This document shows, piece by piece, positions 1-9,732 of a stretch of 52,271 bases of DNA; positions within the stretch are counted from its first letter, which is position 1; every line of letters starts with the position of its first letter. Position numbers and translations under genes: made by a program. The notes under the pieces were generated by a model, which saw only the letters and a list, made by a program, of their open reading frames with translations, searched no databases and had not been told where the DNA came from. The stretch comes from Acinetobacter haemolyticus (GTDB lineage Bacteria > Pseudomonadota > Gammaproteobacteria > Pseudomonadales > Moraxellaceae). The stretch covers positions 1 through 52,271 of the forward strand of contig NZ_OVCN01000022.1 of assembly GCF_900406815.1 (NCBI RefSeq), written 5' to 3'.

Positions 1-226
1 AACAGGTAATTTAGATATTTTTAAAACTTATCAATCAAACCAAAAATCCAACCACTAAAGCCAAATCCTTGTTTATCAACAAGTTTTTATCTGCATCACC
101 GCCGATGGATGTGCATTCTACAGCATTTCATATCCAACACAACCCCATTTCTTATTATTTCCTTTCGCATGGTTCTTTTTTCTACAAAACTGATGTTTTC
201 GTTGTTTTTATCATCTATTTACGTAT

Positions 227-253
227 AAAAAGCAGGCTCTGGGCCTGCTTTTT
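227..253. terminator. terminator downstream of tyrS
   Basis: An 11-bp stem (227-237 with 243-253) has the core GCAGGC/GCCTGC and a 5-base loop. A run of A lies on one side and a run of T on the other, so it can work in both directions. It sits 19 bases past the tyrS stop codon. I see no gene in the 226 bases to its left. Confidence 0.8.
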
Positions 254-271
254 ATTATTTTTATTTTTGAT

Positions 272-1507
<1,236 letters not shown>

Positions 1508-1565
1508 TTATTCAATTTGTGCGATATACTAACATTTTTTCAGCATCTTGCAGGGGAAGTTGTTT

Positions 1566-2699
1566 ATGAGCGCAATCTATATTGGTGTAATGACTGGCAC
1601 GAGCATGGATGGTGTTGATATTGTTGCAACTTCATTCGAACCTTTAACTTTGCACGCGACACTCACAGTCCCATTTGATCCAGAATTACGTGATGAGTTA
1701 ATGGCTTTAACGCTACCAGACGATAATGAAATTGATCGGATGGGCAAAGCTGATGTCGCTTTGGCACAAATGATTGGGCATGGTATCAATCAGCTGATTG
1801 AAAAGAACAATTTAGACCGATCACAAATCAAAGCGATCGGTTCACATGGGCAAACTATTCGCCATCGCCCTGAATATGGTTTTACCTTACAAATTGGCGA
1901 TCCGAACATTATTACTGAAATTACTCAACTTCCTGTCATTTCAGATTTCCGTCGTCGTGATATGGCGGCTGGTGGGCAAGGTGCACCTTTGGTTCCGGCC
2001 TTCCACCAAGCATTGTTCCAACATGACAGCATTCACCGTGTAATTCTCAATCTAGGTGGGATTGCCAATGTGAGTATGTTGCCTGCTGACAATCCACAAG
2101 CCGTTTATGGTTTCGATACTGGCCCAGCCAATATTCTTATGGATGCTTGGTGCCAACGTCATACTGGAAATCCTTACGATGAGAACGGTGATTGGGCAGC
2201 GTATGGTCAACCTATTCGTTCACTTTTAGATCGCTTACAAAACCATGAGTTTTTTGCTAAAGAACCGCCTAAAAGCACGGGGCGCGAAGACTTTAATCTA
2301 GAGTGGCTCGATGATCAAATCAGTGATTGGCGTAATGATCTGGACTATGAGGAACTGGAAGATACTCCAGAGAATGTGCAAGCCACTCTCATGAAGCTCA
2401 CCACACGTGCCATTAAAAAGGCTATTTATCGAAGTAAGGATTTAATGCCAACTGGTGAAGTGTATGTCTGTGGTGGTGGCGCTTATAATTCTCATTTGTT
2501 AGAACAATTGCGCTGGCGTTTACGTAAACATAACTGGTCAGTCCAAACTACGGATGTTTTGGGTTTAGCACCAACATGGGTAGAAGCAACAGCATTTGCT
2601 TGGTTGGCGATGCGTTTTACTCAGCAACTAAGTGGTAATTTACCTACCGTTACAGGCGCATCTGGTGATCGTATTTTAGGAACAATTACGGCGGTCTAA
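1566..2699 (+). CDS. anmK: anhydro-N-acetylmuramic acid kinase
   Basis: Phosphorylates and opens 1,6-anhydro-MurNAc to MurNAc-6-phosphate during recycling of the cell wall. The 377-residue protein begins MSAIYIGVMTGTSMDG, whose GTSMDG is the family's phosphate-binding signature. Further sugar-kinase-fold motifs follow: DFRRRDMAAGGQGAPL, LGGIANV, GFDTGPAN and the C-terminal VCGGGAYN. The ATG at 1566 has AGGGGAAG a few bases upstream, so I prefer it to the in-frame start six codons earlier. The gene is divergent from tyrS and is followed at once by a bidirectional terminator. mpl, another wall-recycling gene, is elsewhere in this window (32.7 kb). Confidence 0.96.
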   Translation: MSAIYIGVMTGTSMDGVDIVATSFEPLTLHATLTVPFDPELRDELMALTLPDDNEIDRMGKADVALAQMIGHGINQLIEKNNLDRSQIKAIGSHGQTIRHRPEYGFTLQIGDPNIITEITQLPVISDFRRRDMAAGGQGAPLVPAFHQALFQHDSIHRVILNLGGIANVSMLPADNPQAVYGFDTGPANILMDAWCQRHTGNPYDENGDWAAYGQPIRSLLDRLQNHEFFAKEPPKSTGREDFNLEWLDDQISDWRNDLDYEELEDTPENVQATLMKLTTRAIKKAIYRSKDLMPTGEVYVCGGGAYNSHLLEQLRWRLRKHNWSVQTTDVLGLAPTWVEATAFAWLAMRFTQQLSGNLPTVTGASGDRILGTITAV

Positions 2700-2705
2700 A
2701 CATAA

Positions 2706-2742
2706 AAAAAGCCTCTCAGACTTTTTCATCGAGAGGCTTTTT
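2706..2742. terminator. bidirectional terminator between anmK and erpA
   Basis: A 12-bp stem (2706-2717 with 2731-2742; core GCCTCTC/GAGAGGC) is flanked by A and T runs. It separates the convergent genes anmK and erpA. Confidence 0.9.
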
Positions 2743-2754
2743 AACACATCTATT

Positions 2755-3090
2755 TTAGATTGAAAACGATGAACCACAACCGCAAGTAGTTGTGGCATTC
2801 GGGTTTTGCACCACAAAACGTGAACCTTCCAGTCCTTCAAGATAATCAACCACTGAACCCACCAAGTATTGATAGCTTAGAGAGTCAACCAAAACTTTGA
2901 CATCACCATTGCTAAATTCTGCATCATCTTCATTGACTGTTTCAGCAAAATTAAAACCGTAAGAAAATCCTGAACAACCTCCCCCCGTGACATAAACACG
3001 TAGCATTAGGTCATTATTACCTTCACTTTCGCGCAGTTGGCGAACTTTTTTAGCAGCATTATCTGACAATTCGAGAGCTTGGGCGGTCAT
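2755..3090 (-). CDS. erpA: iron-sulfur cluster insertion protein ErpA
   Basis: An A-type Fe-S carrier that delivers clusters to apoproteins, known to be essential for IspG/IspH maturation in E. coli. The 111-residue protein has the three conserved cysteines: one in [11 protein letters not shown] and two in the C-terminal TTCGCGSSF. Length and motif spacing match ErpA rather than the shorter IscA. It is the last gene before the convergent terminator. The upstream solute-binding-like gene ends in its own terminator, so erpA is probably transcribed alone from the roughly 100-base gap. Confidence 0.95.
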   Translation of the reverse strand: MTAQALELSDNAAKKVRQLRESEGNNDLMLRVYVTGGGCSGFSYGFNFAETVNEDDAEFSNGDVKVLVDSLSYQYLVGSVVDYLEGLEGSRFVVQNPNATTTCGCGSSFSI

Positions 3091-3131
3091 GGATGTTCCT
3101 CAGACTTCAATACGTCTTTCATAAATAAAAA

Positions 3132-3168
3132 GACCCGATATTTAGTATAGCATACCTAATATCGGGTC
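3132..3168 (-). terminator. terminator after the first AdeT-like gene
   Basis: A perfect 10-bp stem GACCCGATAT/ATATCGGGTC (3132-3141 with 3159-3168). On the minus strand it runs into a T-rich stretch (TTTTTATTTAT). It insulates erpA from the gene upstream. Confidence 0.8.
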
Positions 3169-3212
3169 GGTCTTTGAACTTTTAAAGTGTCGTTACAGAC
3201 TTTTTCAAAAGA

Positions 3213-4217
3213 TTATTTGTAATTTTCGTCCTGTAAAGCGCACTCGAAATTCTTGGCATCCTCACGGCAACGGAATTGCCATAATAACTTCATCATACGT
3301 TTATCGTAGATGCCACGTTTGGTTAAATCAATACGTGCCTCACGCATTAATTTTTGATAACCAGGCTTGTCAGAAGCAGGGATTTCCATCCAATACTTTT
3401 GTGGAATATCTGCTTTCATTTTGCCTAAAATATCAAAGGCCCGTGGTAATTGCGAACTTACCCATTGTCTGGATTTTTGCCCGTAACCTGCTGGGAATTT
3501 ATCAGAACGGATAATAATATTTCCTGTTACTTGCAAAATTGGATAATTTACAATCGCGCCCTTGGTTCCCAAACCTTTATGTAATTCTAGCGGTTTGAAT
3601 GCAGCAGCTGGCGCACCGATAATATCAACTTGGCCATTGTTAAATTTTGCCCCAAAGTTAGTCACATCTGAGCTTACCGCTTGTGCGCCTACTTGAGCTG
3701 CCATAATTTTCTGAGCATCATCGTAATCCAGTACGGCGATTTTCTTGCCTGCAGCTTTCGCTACCGTATTAATATTACGATCATTGACCATCAAGTAAGC
3801 ATCACCCACTGGAATAACACCTACCACTTCATATTGACCATTCACCATTGCTTTAGCAAAAGTTGGACTAGCTAAGCCTTGCATGACTTTGACTGCAAAT
3901 TTTAGGTCGGTAATCGCACCGATCGCGTCGAGTGATCCTGTAAACTGGTTAAACTGACGACCACGCATCCCTGTGATACTGACAGCATCACATTTGCCAG
4001 CTTTAAAATCTTCTGCAAGTACGGCTTCATTTTGTCCCACACGTAACTCAATGTCCGCACCCCATGATTTAGCAGCAATCTGATAGTCCTTCATTAAAGC
4101 ATAGACATCACCATTTCGACCTACTAAGTCAAACACACAAAGAGTTTGCTTTGCTTGTGTAGCGGCAGAAACAGTGGCGATGCTTGACGCAAGTAAAATT
4201 GTTTTAAACCATTGCAT
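3213..4217 (-). CDS. AdeT-family putative periplasmic solute-binding protein (copy 1)
   Basis: First of three tandem paralogues. The 334-residue protein has a Sec signal peptide (cleavage near ATQA-KQ) and a two-lobed binding-protein layout: an N-terminal CVFDLVGRNGD strand, GKCDAVSITGMRGR, YDDAQKIM, NGQVDIIGAPAAAFKPLE and IIIRSDKFPAGYGQKSRQW. Four cysteines recur in all copies (CVFD, KCDA, a near-terminal RC and FECAL), which suggests two disulfides in the periplasm. The family was named AdeT and described as an aminoglycoside efflux pump, but only the signal segment is membrane-like, so a pump role is not supported. AAAGGAAAA precedes the ATG. The ligand is unknown. This copy is more divergent from copies 2 and 3 (for example GMRGRQFNQF where they have SMRARxYNKF). 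Confidence 0.85.
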   Translation of the reverse strand: MQWFKTILLASSIATVSAATQAKQTLCVFDLVGRNGDVYALMKDYQIAAKSWGADIELRVGQNEAVLAEDFKAGKCDAVSITGMRGRQFNQFTGSLDAIGAITDLKFAVKVMQGLASPTFAKAMVNGQYEVVGVIPVGDAYLMVNDRNINTVAKAAGKKIAVLDYDDAQKIMAAQVGAQAVSSDVTNFGAKFNNGQVDIIGAPAAAFKPLELHKGLGTKGAIVNYPILQVTGNIIIRSDKFPAGYGQKSRQWVSSQLPRAFDILGKMKADIPQKYWMEIPASDKPGYQKLMREARIDLTKRGIYDKRMMKLLWQFRCREDAKNFECALQDENYK

Positions 4218-4409
4218 GTTATTTTTTCCTTTGCATCTAGTTTGAGTGTTGTTGCATAACTTTAAGTTTTAGAAGAACAAATGAAGTTCATCTGATAAAA
4301 GCTTTCAAATGAATATATGTTTAAATTCGGTCTTGTTTTCATCATCCTGATCAAACATATTTTTAAATCATCACGATTTCATCTGATTTTTATAGCTCTA
4401 TGATTACGT

Positions 4410-4447
4410 GATTATGTCATTAAGACAATGACCTTAATGACATAATC
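4410..4447. repeat. perfect 15-bp inverted repeat
   Basis: GATTATGTCATTAAG (4410-4424) is repeated exactly inverted at 4433-4447 around the 8-base loop ACAATGAC. It lies between the terminator of copy 2 and the start of copy 1 in the AdeT-like cluster, about 190 bases before the ATG of copy 1. It has no T tail on the minus strand. It may be an operator or a second RNA hairpin. Confidence 0.75.
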
Positions 4448-4450
4448 AAA

Positions 4451-4481
4451 AAAACAAAAAGCCTAGATAAATCTAGGCTTT
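4451..4481 (-). terminator. terminator after the second AdeT-like gene
   Basis: The stem AAGCCTAGAT/ATCTAGGCTT (4459-4468 with 4471-4480) is followed on the minus strand by a T-rich tract of about 14 bases. It lies 26 bases past the stop of copy 2. Confidence 0.85.
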
Positions 4482-4506
4482 AAGTATACTTTTTTGCAAT
4501 TCCGGA

Positions 4507-5517
4507 TTATTCACCAGGTAATGCACATTCAAAGTTTGCTTTATCAACTGAACAGCGTGCTTTTTTCAGAACTGACATCATGCTTGCATCATAGATACCA
4601 CGCTTGGTCAAATCCATACGACCTTCACGTAATAATTTTTGATATTTAAGTTTGTCTTCAGCACTTAAATCCATTCTGTATTTTGCAGGAATTTCAGCTT
4701 CTAAACGCTTGATCATTGCAAATGCTTTTGGCAATTGTTTCACATGCCAATCACGTGACTTTTGACCAAAACCTGCTGGGAATTTTTCAGGGCGGATCAC
4801 TAAGTCTGCAGTTACGTGCAATACAGGGAAATTAAACATCGCACCATTTGTACCTAAACCTTTGCTTAATTCTAATGGCTTATAAGCATAAGCAGGCGCG
4901 CCCACCATATCTACCTGACCATTATTGAACTTAGCAGCAAAGTTAGAAATATCTGAAAGTACTGCTTGTGCGCCTACACGTTGAACCATGATTTTTTGTG
5001 CATCATCATAGCCAAGTACAGCAAATTTCTTACCTGCAGCTTTTTCAATTGAATTAATATTCTTGTCACGTACAAAAATATACGCAGAACCTAAAGGTGC
5101 AATACCAGCAATTTCGTATTTGTTATTTCCTAAGTTGGTGGTCATTTTAGCAGCATTACGACCATCTAAAACAAAGGTAATCGCACGTTGCGCAATTTCA
5201 TTACTCGTTACACCACCTAACGAATCAATCGAACCCGCAAACTTATTGTATGGACGAGCGCGCATCGAAGTCATCGCAACAGCATCACACTTACCAGCTT
5301 TGAAGTTATTATCTGCAACAGCTTCATCAGTCAATGCAACCAAGTTTACATCAGCGCCCCAACCCTTAGCAGCCAATGCCCAATCCTGCATCATTTTGAA
5401 TGACTCACCAGATTTACCTAATAAGTCAAATACACATACGTCTACTTTGTTTGCTTGAGCTGACGCAGAAAAACCAACGATAGATGCGGTGATCGCAGCG
5501 AATGCAATTTTTTTCAT
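4507..5517 (-). CDS. AdeT-family putative periplasmic solute-binding protein (copy 2)
   Basis: Second tandem paralogue, 336 residues. It has a clear signal peptide (MKKIAFAAITASIVGFSASAQA, cleavage before NKVD) and the same motif series as its neighbours: CVFDLLGKSGESF, GKCDAVAMTSMRARPYNKF, YDDAQKIM, NGQVDMVGAPAYAYKPLE, RPEKFPAGFGQKSRDW, REGRMDLTKRGIYD and the terminal FECAL. The same four cysteines are present. The ATG has AAGGAAG upstream. The gene has its own terminator, so each copy is probably expressed separately. Family naming (AdeT1/AdeT2) follows Acinetobacter reports; the sequence itself indicates a soluble periplasmic ligand-binding protein. Confidence 0.87.
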   Translation of the reverse strand: MKKIAFAAITASIVGFSASAQANKVDVCVFDLLGKSGESFKMMQDWALAAKGWGADVNLVALTDEAVADNNFKAGKCDAVAMTSMRARPYNKFAGSIDSLGGVTSNEIAQRAITFVLDGRNAAKMTTNLGNNKYEIAGIAPLGSAYIFVRDKNINSIEKAAGKKFAVLGYDDAQKIMVQRVGAQAVLSDISNFAAKFNNGQVDMVGAPAYAYKPLELSKGLGTNGAMFNFPVLHVTADLVIRPEKFPAGFGQKSRDWHVKQLPKAFAMIKRLEAEIPAKYRMDLSAEDKLKYQKLLREGRMDLTKRGIYDASMMSVLKKARCSVDKANFECALPGE

Positions 5518-5585
5518 TTTTTCTTCCTTCTACAAACTTATGTCTGTCTCCTTGTACAAGGCAAATATTAATCATGTTTTGTGGA

Positions 5586-5613
5586 AAAAAATAGAGCTAG
5601 TACTCTATTTTTT
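5586..5613. terminator. terminator between AdeT-like copies 3 and 2
   Basis: An 11-bp stem AAAAAATAGAG/CTCTATTTTTT (5586-5596 with 5603-5613) around the loop CTAGTA. It contains A and T runs on both sides and follows copy 3 on the minus strand. Confidence 0.75.
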
Positions 5614-5658
5614 GTGTCAATATTGCTACATTTTGTCAATTTTTAACCAATATATTGC

Positions 5659-6660
5659 TTATTCACCGCTTAAAGAACACTCAAAATTGGTTCGTTCAAC
5701 CGTACAGCGCGCACGTTTGAGTACGTTCATCATGGTCGCATCATAAACGCCATCTTTGGTTAAATTCATCCGTCCTTCACGTAACATTTTTTGATAACGA
5801 ACTTTGTCTTCATTCGATAAATTGATACGCGCTGCATCCATACCTGCTTCTAAGCGTTGTACCATCGCAAAGTTACTTGGGAGTTTTCCAATGAACCACT
5901 GACGCGATTGAGCACCAAAAGAGGTAGGAAACTTTTCTGGGCGAATAATCAAATCTCCTGTGATGTTCACGACTGGAAAATTAAACAAAGCTCCATTTGC
6001 TAAACCTTTGTTAATTTCTAAAGGTTTATAGGCATAGGCAGGCGCAGCAATAGCGTCTACTTGTCCACGGTTAAATTTTTGCACGAAATCTGAAATATTG
6101 GATGGCACTGCCACTAGATCAATACTTTCTACAATTGCTTTTTGCGCTTGATCATAATGTAAATATGCGAATTTTTTGCCTTTGGCCTTTTCAATGGTAT
6201 TAAGGTTTTTATCACGTACGAAAATATAGGCCAAACCGACTTGAATAATCCCTGCAACTTCAAATTTCTCACCATTGAAATTTGCTATTAAACGATGTTG
6301 ATTACGTTTATCGAGCACAAATGAAATCGCTTTTTGTGCAATTGCGTTACTGGTCACTGCGCCTACAGCATCAATTGAACCTGCAAATTTATTATATTTT
6401 CGCGCACGCATAGAGGTCATATATACTGCATCACAGCGCCCTTGGTCAAAATCGCGTTCTGCTTTTTCTTCATCCTGATAAGGAATCAATTCAACATTTG
6501 CTTTCCAGGTTTGCGCAGAAAGGCGCCATTCTTCAAGAAGCTTATAAGACTCACCCGCTCTCCCCAATAAATCAAATACACAAACTTTTTGTTTTGCTTG
6601 TACTTGTGAGCTCATCGCAAATAAAGCCGCAGCCCCCAATAACCAAAGTCCTTTTTTCAT
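5659..6660 (-). CDS. AdeT-family putative periplasmic solute-binding protein (copy 3)
   Basis: Third and most upstream paralogue, 333 residues from the preferred start MKKGLWLLGAAALF. An ATG 14 codons earlier is in frame, but a GGGAA lies about 7 bases before the chosen one, which also gives a normal signal peptide (cleavage SSQVQA-KQ). Motifs match copy 2: CVFDLLGRAGESYK, GRCDAVYMTSMRARKYNKF, YDQAQKAIVE, NRGQVDAIAAPAYAYKPLE, RPEKFPTSFGAQSRQW, REGRMNLTKDGVYD, then RC and FECSL. Here KCDA is RCDA and the DDAQKIM loop is changed to DQAQKAI, so the ligand pocket may differ. It is divergent from the ABC-F gene. Confidence 0.87.
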   Translation of the reverse strand: MKKGLWLLGAAALFAMSSQVQAKQKVCVFDLLGRAGESYKLLEEWRLSAQTWKANVELIPYQDEEKAERDFDQGRCDAVYMTSMRARKYNKFAGSIDAVGAVTSNAIAQKAISFVLDKRNQHRLIANFNGEKFEVAGIIQVGLAYIFVRDKNLNTIEKAKGKKFAYLHYDQAQKAIVESIDLVAVPSNISDFVQKFNRGQVDAIAAPAYAYKPLEINKGLANGALFNFPVVNITGDLIIRPEKFPTSFGAQSRQWFIGKLPSNFAMVQRLEAGMDAARINLSNEDKVRYQKMLREGRMNLTKDGVYDATMMNVLKRARCTVERTNFECSLSGE

Positions 6661-6831
6661 CTTGTTTTCCCTTCTGTACTGTTCTGCATGTTTTTCCTTC
6701 ACTGCAAAATCAATATAGTCAAATTTTGATCAAATTAACAGTATTTTTATATACATACATCGGATTATTATCAGTTTTAATCATATTCGTCACACTTTTT
6801 AAAAGCTGTTTTTTGATTGCTGTAGAAAAAT

Positions 6832-6859
6832 TTGCATTCACAAGTAGAGCCCTTAAAAT
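6832..6859 (+). promoter_or_regulatory. sigma70-type promoter of the ABC-F gene
   Basis: TTGCAT (6832-6837), a 16-base spacer, then TAAAAT (6854-6859). Transcription would start about 22 bases before the ATG at 6890, leaving a very short leader. No clear Shine-Dalgarno sequence is visible before that ATG. Confidence 0.45.
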
Positions 6860-6889
6860 GCTGCTATCTATTCGCTATGCTGCATACCC

Positions 6890-8818
6890 ATGATCCAGTT
6901 TGACCAAGTTTCATTACGCCGTGGTGGCCGAGTTCTATTTCAAAAAGCCTCTATGCAACTTCATCCAGGTTGGAAAATCGGTTTAACGGGCGTAAATGGC
7001 GCTGGTAAATCGACCTTATTTGCAGCGTTTTTAGGCGATTTAATGGCAGACGAAGGTAATTTAGTTCGTCCTGCGGTTTGGACAGTTGCTCACATGGCAC
7101 AAGAAATTAAGGCGTTGGAAATGCCAGCACTTGATTTTGTCTTGTCAGGCGATGAGGAATACTGGTCTATCAAAGATAGTTTGGCTCATCCTGATCAATT
7201 GAGTAATGATGATTTAGCCAAACTACATGGCCGTTTTGATGAAATTCATGGCTATGTTGCTCCTGCAAAAGCTGCTCAGTTAATGGCAGGTTTAGGCTTT
7301 TTAGATCATCAATTAAGCTTGAATGTCGCTAGCTTCTCTGGGGGTTGGCGTATGCGTTTAAACTTGGCGCGTACGTTGATGAGTCGCTCAGATCTGTTGC
7401 TATTAGACGAACCCACCAACCATTTGGACTTAGATGCCATCTTGTGGTTAGAAGATTGGTTAAAAGCTTATGAAGGAACATTGGTTCTTATTTCCCATGA
7501 CCGTGACTTCCTTGATGCAATTACCGATCATATTCTTCACATCGAGAACCAAGAGCTAACACTTTATACCGGTAATTATTCAACTTTTGAAACCACCCGT
7601 AGTGAACGTTTAGCTCAGCAGCAGCAAGCTTTTGAGAAACAGCAAGAAACACGTGCACATTTACAAAAATTTATTGATCGATTTAAAGCCAAAGCCACTA
7701 AAGCACGTCAAGCACAAAGCCGAATTAAACAACTTGAGCGAATGCAGCAACTCGCTCCAGCACATGTTGATACACCCTTTACATTTAGCTTCCGAGAACC
7801 TACCAAAATGAGTTCTCCGCTGTTGAGCTTGGATGCAGCAAGTATTGGCTACAACGATAAAATCATTGCTGAAAAAATTCGTTTGCAAATCACACCTAGC
7901 TCACGTATTGGGTTATTGGGGATGAATGGGGCTGGTAAATCAACGCTCATCAAAACCTTAGTGGGTGATTTAGCGTTATTGTCTGGTGAACGTAAAGCAT
8001 CAGAGTTACTCAATATCGGATACTTTGCACAGCATCAAATGGATGCCTTGGATGCCAATGCCAGTCCAATGTTACAACTCGCTCGTATCGCGGATAAACA
8101 AATCAGTGAAGCCTCATTGCGTGCTTTTCTGGGCGGTTTTGGCTTTAGTGGCGAACGTATGGATACACCATGTGAAAGCTTCTCTGGGGGCGAACGTGCG
8201 CGCTTAGCTTTAGCCCTCATCGTTTGGCAACGTCCAAATGTTCTAATTCTGGATGAACCAACCAACCATTTAGATTTAGATATGCGTCATGCACTCAGTA
8301 TGGCATTACAAGATTTTGAAGGCGCGGTGGTATTGGTTTCACATGAACGCCAACTTATTGCCAGCGTTTGTGATGAGTTGCTATTAGTACATGCAGGTCG
8401 TTGTACTGAATTTGATGGTGATCTCCAAGACTATGCCAAATGGTTGCGTGAAGCACGTCAGCAACAAATTAATGCACAAAATGCATTACAACAACAAACG
8501 ATCAACAATCAAGTAAGCGCAGTAAAAGTTGATAAGGAAGCACAACGTAAAGAGGCTGCACGACGTCGTGAAGTCACTCGTCCACTCCGTAAAAATATTG
8601 AAAAAGTTGAAGGGCAAATCGAGAAGGTTCAACCTCGCTTAGTTGAGATTGAACATTCATTGGCAGATAGTGCTTTGTATGAAGCCCATCGCAAAGATGA
8701 TTTAATCAAGCTTATGAATGAACAAAATGAGTTGAAAAATAAACTAGAGCAATATGAAGAACAATTGCTCACCTTAATGATGGAGCTAGAAGAATTAGAG
8801 GCATCATTTTCTGATTAA
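6890..8818 (+). CDS. ABC-F family ATP-binding protein, YheS-like
   Basis: A 642-residue soluble protein with two ABC domains and no membrane segments, which is the ABC-F architecture of ribosome-associated ATPases. The first nucleotide-binding domain has Walker A GVNGAGKST near residue 34, signature SFSGGWRMR and Walker B LLLLDEPTNHLD. The second has GMNGAGKST, SFSGGERARL and VLILDEPTNHLD. Between them lies the charged interdomain linker (about 240-290). A C-terminal coiled coil (from about 545) ends the protein. N-terminus and length (E. coli YheS is about 637 residues) fit the YheS branch rather than EttA or Uup. A terminator follows. It is divergent from the AdeT-like cluster. Substrate or ribosomal state is not deducible. 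Confidence 0.9.
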   Translation: MIQFDQVSLRRGGRVLFQKASMQLHPGWKIGLTGVNGAGKSTLFAAFLGDLMADEGNLVRPAVWTVAHMAQEIKALEMPALDFVLSGDEEYWSIKDSLAHPDQLSNDDLAKLHGRFDEIHGYVAPAKAAQLMAGLGFLDHQLSLNVASFSGGWRMRLNLARTLMSRSDLLLLDEPTNHLDLDAILWLEDWLKAYEGTLVLISHDRDFLDAITDHILHIENQELTLYTGNYSTFETTRSERLAQQQQAFEKQQETRAHLQKFIDRFKAKATKARQAQSRIKQLERMQQLAPAHVDTPFTFSFREPTKMSSPLLSLDAASIGYNDKIIAEKIRLQITPSSRIGLLGMNGAGKSTLIKTLVGDLALLSGERKASELLNIGYFAQHQMDALDANASPMLQLARIADKQISEASLRAFLGGFGFSGERMDTPCESFSGGERARLALALIVWQRPNVLILDEPTNHLDLDMRHALSMALQDFEGAVVLVSHERQLIASVCDELLLVHAGRCTEFDGDLQDYAKWLREARQQQINAQNALQQQTINNQVSAVKVDKEAQRKEAARRREVTRPLRKNIEKVEGQIEKVQPRLVEIEHSLADSALYEAHRKDDLIKLMNEQNELKNKLEQYEEQLLTLMMELEELEASFSD

Positions 8819-8824
8819 CCCGGA

Positions 8825-8867
8825 AAAAGATCCATATATTTACCATCTGGCGATATATGGATCTTTT
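8825..8867 (+). terminator. terminator of the ABC-F gene
   Basis: A perfect 15-bp stem AAAAGATCCATATAT (8825-8839) with 8853-8867, ending in TTTT, 6 bases after the stop. The rest of the gap to 9150 holds a promoter and a leader hairpin, listed separately. Confidence 0.85.
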
Positions 8868-9007
8868 ATAGGTATAGATGGTAAAACCTGCTTTTATACT
8901 GCTCTCCGGCTCTAAGTCACTTCCTCGTAACATAAAGCTGTATTGAATAATGTTATTCTTTTATCTCGCTTTTTAATCAAAATTGAAATTTGAATTTACT
9001 CAAAAAA

Positions 9008-9036
9008 TTGAGCTTTGGCTTCAGGCTAGATATACT
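9008..9036 (+). promoter_or_regulatory. sigma70-type promoter upstream of the DedA gene
   Basis: TTGAGC (9008-9013), a 17-base spacer and TATACT (9031-9036). This gives a leader of roughly 105 bases before the ATG at 9151. Confidence 0.5.
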
Positions 9037-9068
9037 CAAGCCCCATTATTGTAATGTTATTACCTACG

Positions 9069-9101
9069 AATGAATCTTGAGGGTTAGATTCATTTAATAT
9101 T
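9069..9101 (+). other. hairpin in the leader of the DedA gene
   Basis: The stem AATGAATCT (9069-9077) pairs perfectly with 9086-9094 around the loop TGAGGGTT. It is followed by a T-rich stretch (TAATATTTTTT). It lies between the predicted promoter and the gene, so it could be an attenuator; alternatively the true promoter lies downstream of it. Confidence 0.45.
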
Positions 9102-9150
9102 TTTTGTACTGCAATTTGCTGCGTACGTTATTTGGGACACTACAAACTGA

Positions 9151-9708
9151 ATGAACTCTTTAGACTTTATTTTTAATTTCGAGCATTTCCTTCCAATCCT
9201 AGTTCAAGAATATGGTTTATGGATTTACGCTATTCTTTTTTTGATTATTTTTTCTGAAACTGCTTTTGTTTTCATGTTCTTCTTACCAGGTGATAGTCTA
9301 TTACTTGCTGTTGGTGCATTGTGTTCAGTCGTTGAGATTATGCATCTGGGTTATATGATTATTCTGCTTTTTTTCGCTGCAGCATTGGGCTACATGGTGA
9401 ATTTCCATATTGGTCGCCATTTTGGTGATCGAATATTTAACACAGAATCTCGCTTCATCAAACAAGAATACCTACAAAAAACCAATGTATTCTTCTTAAA
9501 GCATGGTGGAAAAACCATCCTCCTTGCCCGTTTTATCCCTTTTGCACGCTCATTTGCACCGCTAGCAGCGGGTTCAAGCAATATGAATTATACTCACTTT
9601 GTGCTTTACAACATTCTAGGCGCGCTCTTGTGGATCAGTGTTTTAGTCACTGCCGGTTATTTATTTGGTCATGCCATTATTCAAGTCAGTGATTTGGTAG
9701 ACAGTTAA
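9151..9708 (+). CDS. DedA family inner-membrane protein
   Basis: A 185-residue polytopic membrane protein of the DedA/SNARE-associated (PF09335) family, which is linked to flipping of lipid carriers and to membrane homeostasis. Family hallmarks are visible: SETAFVFMFFLPGDSLL near the N-terminus (the acidic E and the GD pair of the re-entrant region) and the FxARFIPFARSFAPLAAGSSNM segment, which carries the conserved arginines and proline (about 125-150). There are roughly five hydrophobic segments. No strong Shine-Dalgarno sequence precedes the ATG. It ends 8 bases before a parS-like site and converges on gyrB. Confidence 0.9.
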   Translation: MNSLDFIFNFEHFLPILVQEYGLWIYAILFLIIFSETAFVFMFFLPGDSLLLAVGALCSVVEIMHLGYMIILLFFAAALGYMVNFHIGRHFGDRIFNTESRFIKQEYLQKTNVFFLKHGGKTILLARFIPFARSFAPLAAGSSNMNYTHFVLYNILGALLWISVLVTAGYLFGHAIIQVSDLVDS

Positions 9709-9716
9709 TCTTTTAG

Positions 9717-9732
9717 TGTTCCACGTGAAACC
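9717..9732. other. parS-like centromere site 1
   Basis: TGTTCCACGTGAAACC is a near-perfect match to the ParB-binding parS palindrome (TGTTTCACGTGAAACA-type; Pseudomonas uses TGTTCCACGTGGAACC-type). It lies between the convergent dedA-family gene and gyrB, 6.7 kb left of oriC, and directly abuts a DnaA box. Confidence 0.85.

Noticed and set aside
1..226. Small plus-strand reading frame at the left edge
   Set aside because: It has no ribosome-binding site, ends across the tyrS terminator and has a composition like AT-rich non-coding DNA.
3213..6660. RND efflux pump components (AdeT name)
   Set aside because: The proteins have a signal peptide but no transmembrane bundle, so they are described as binding-protein-like.
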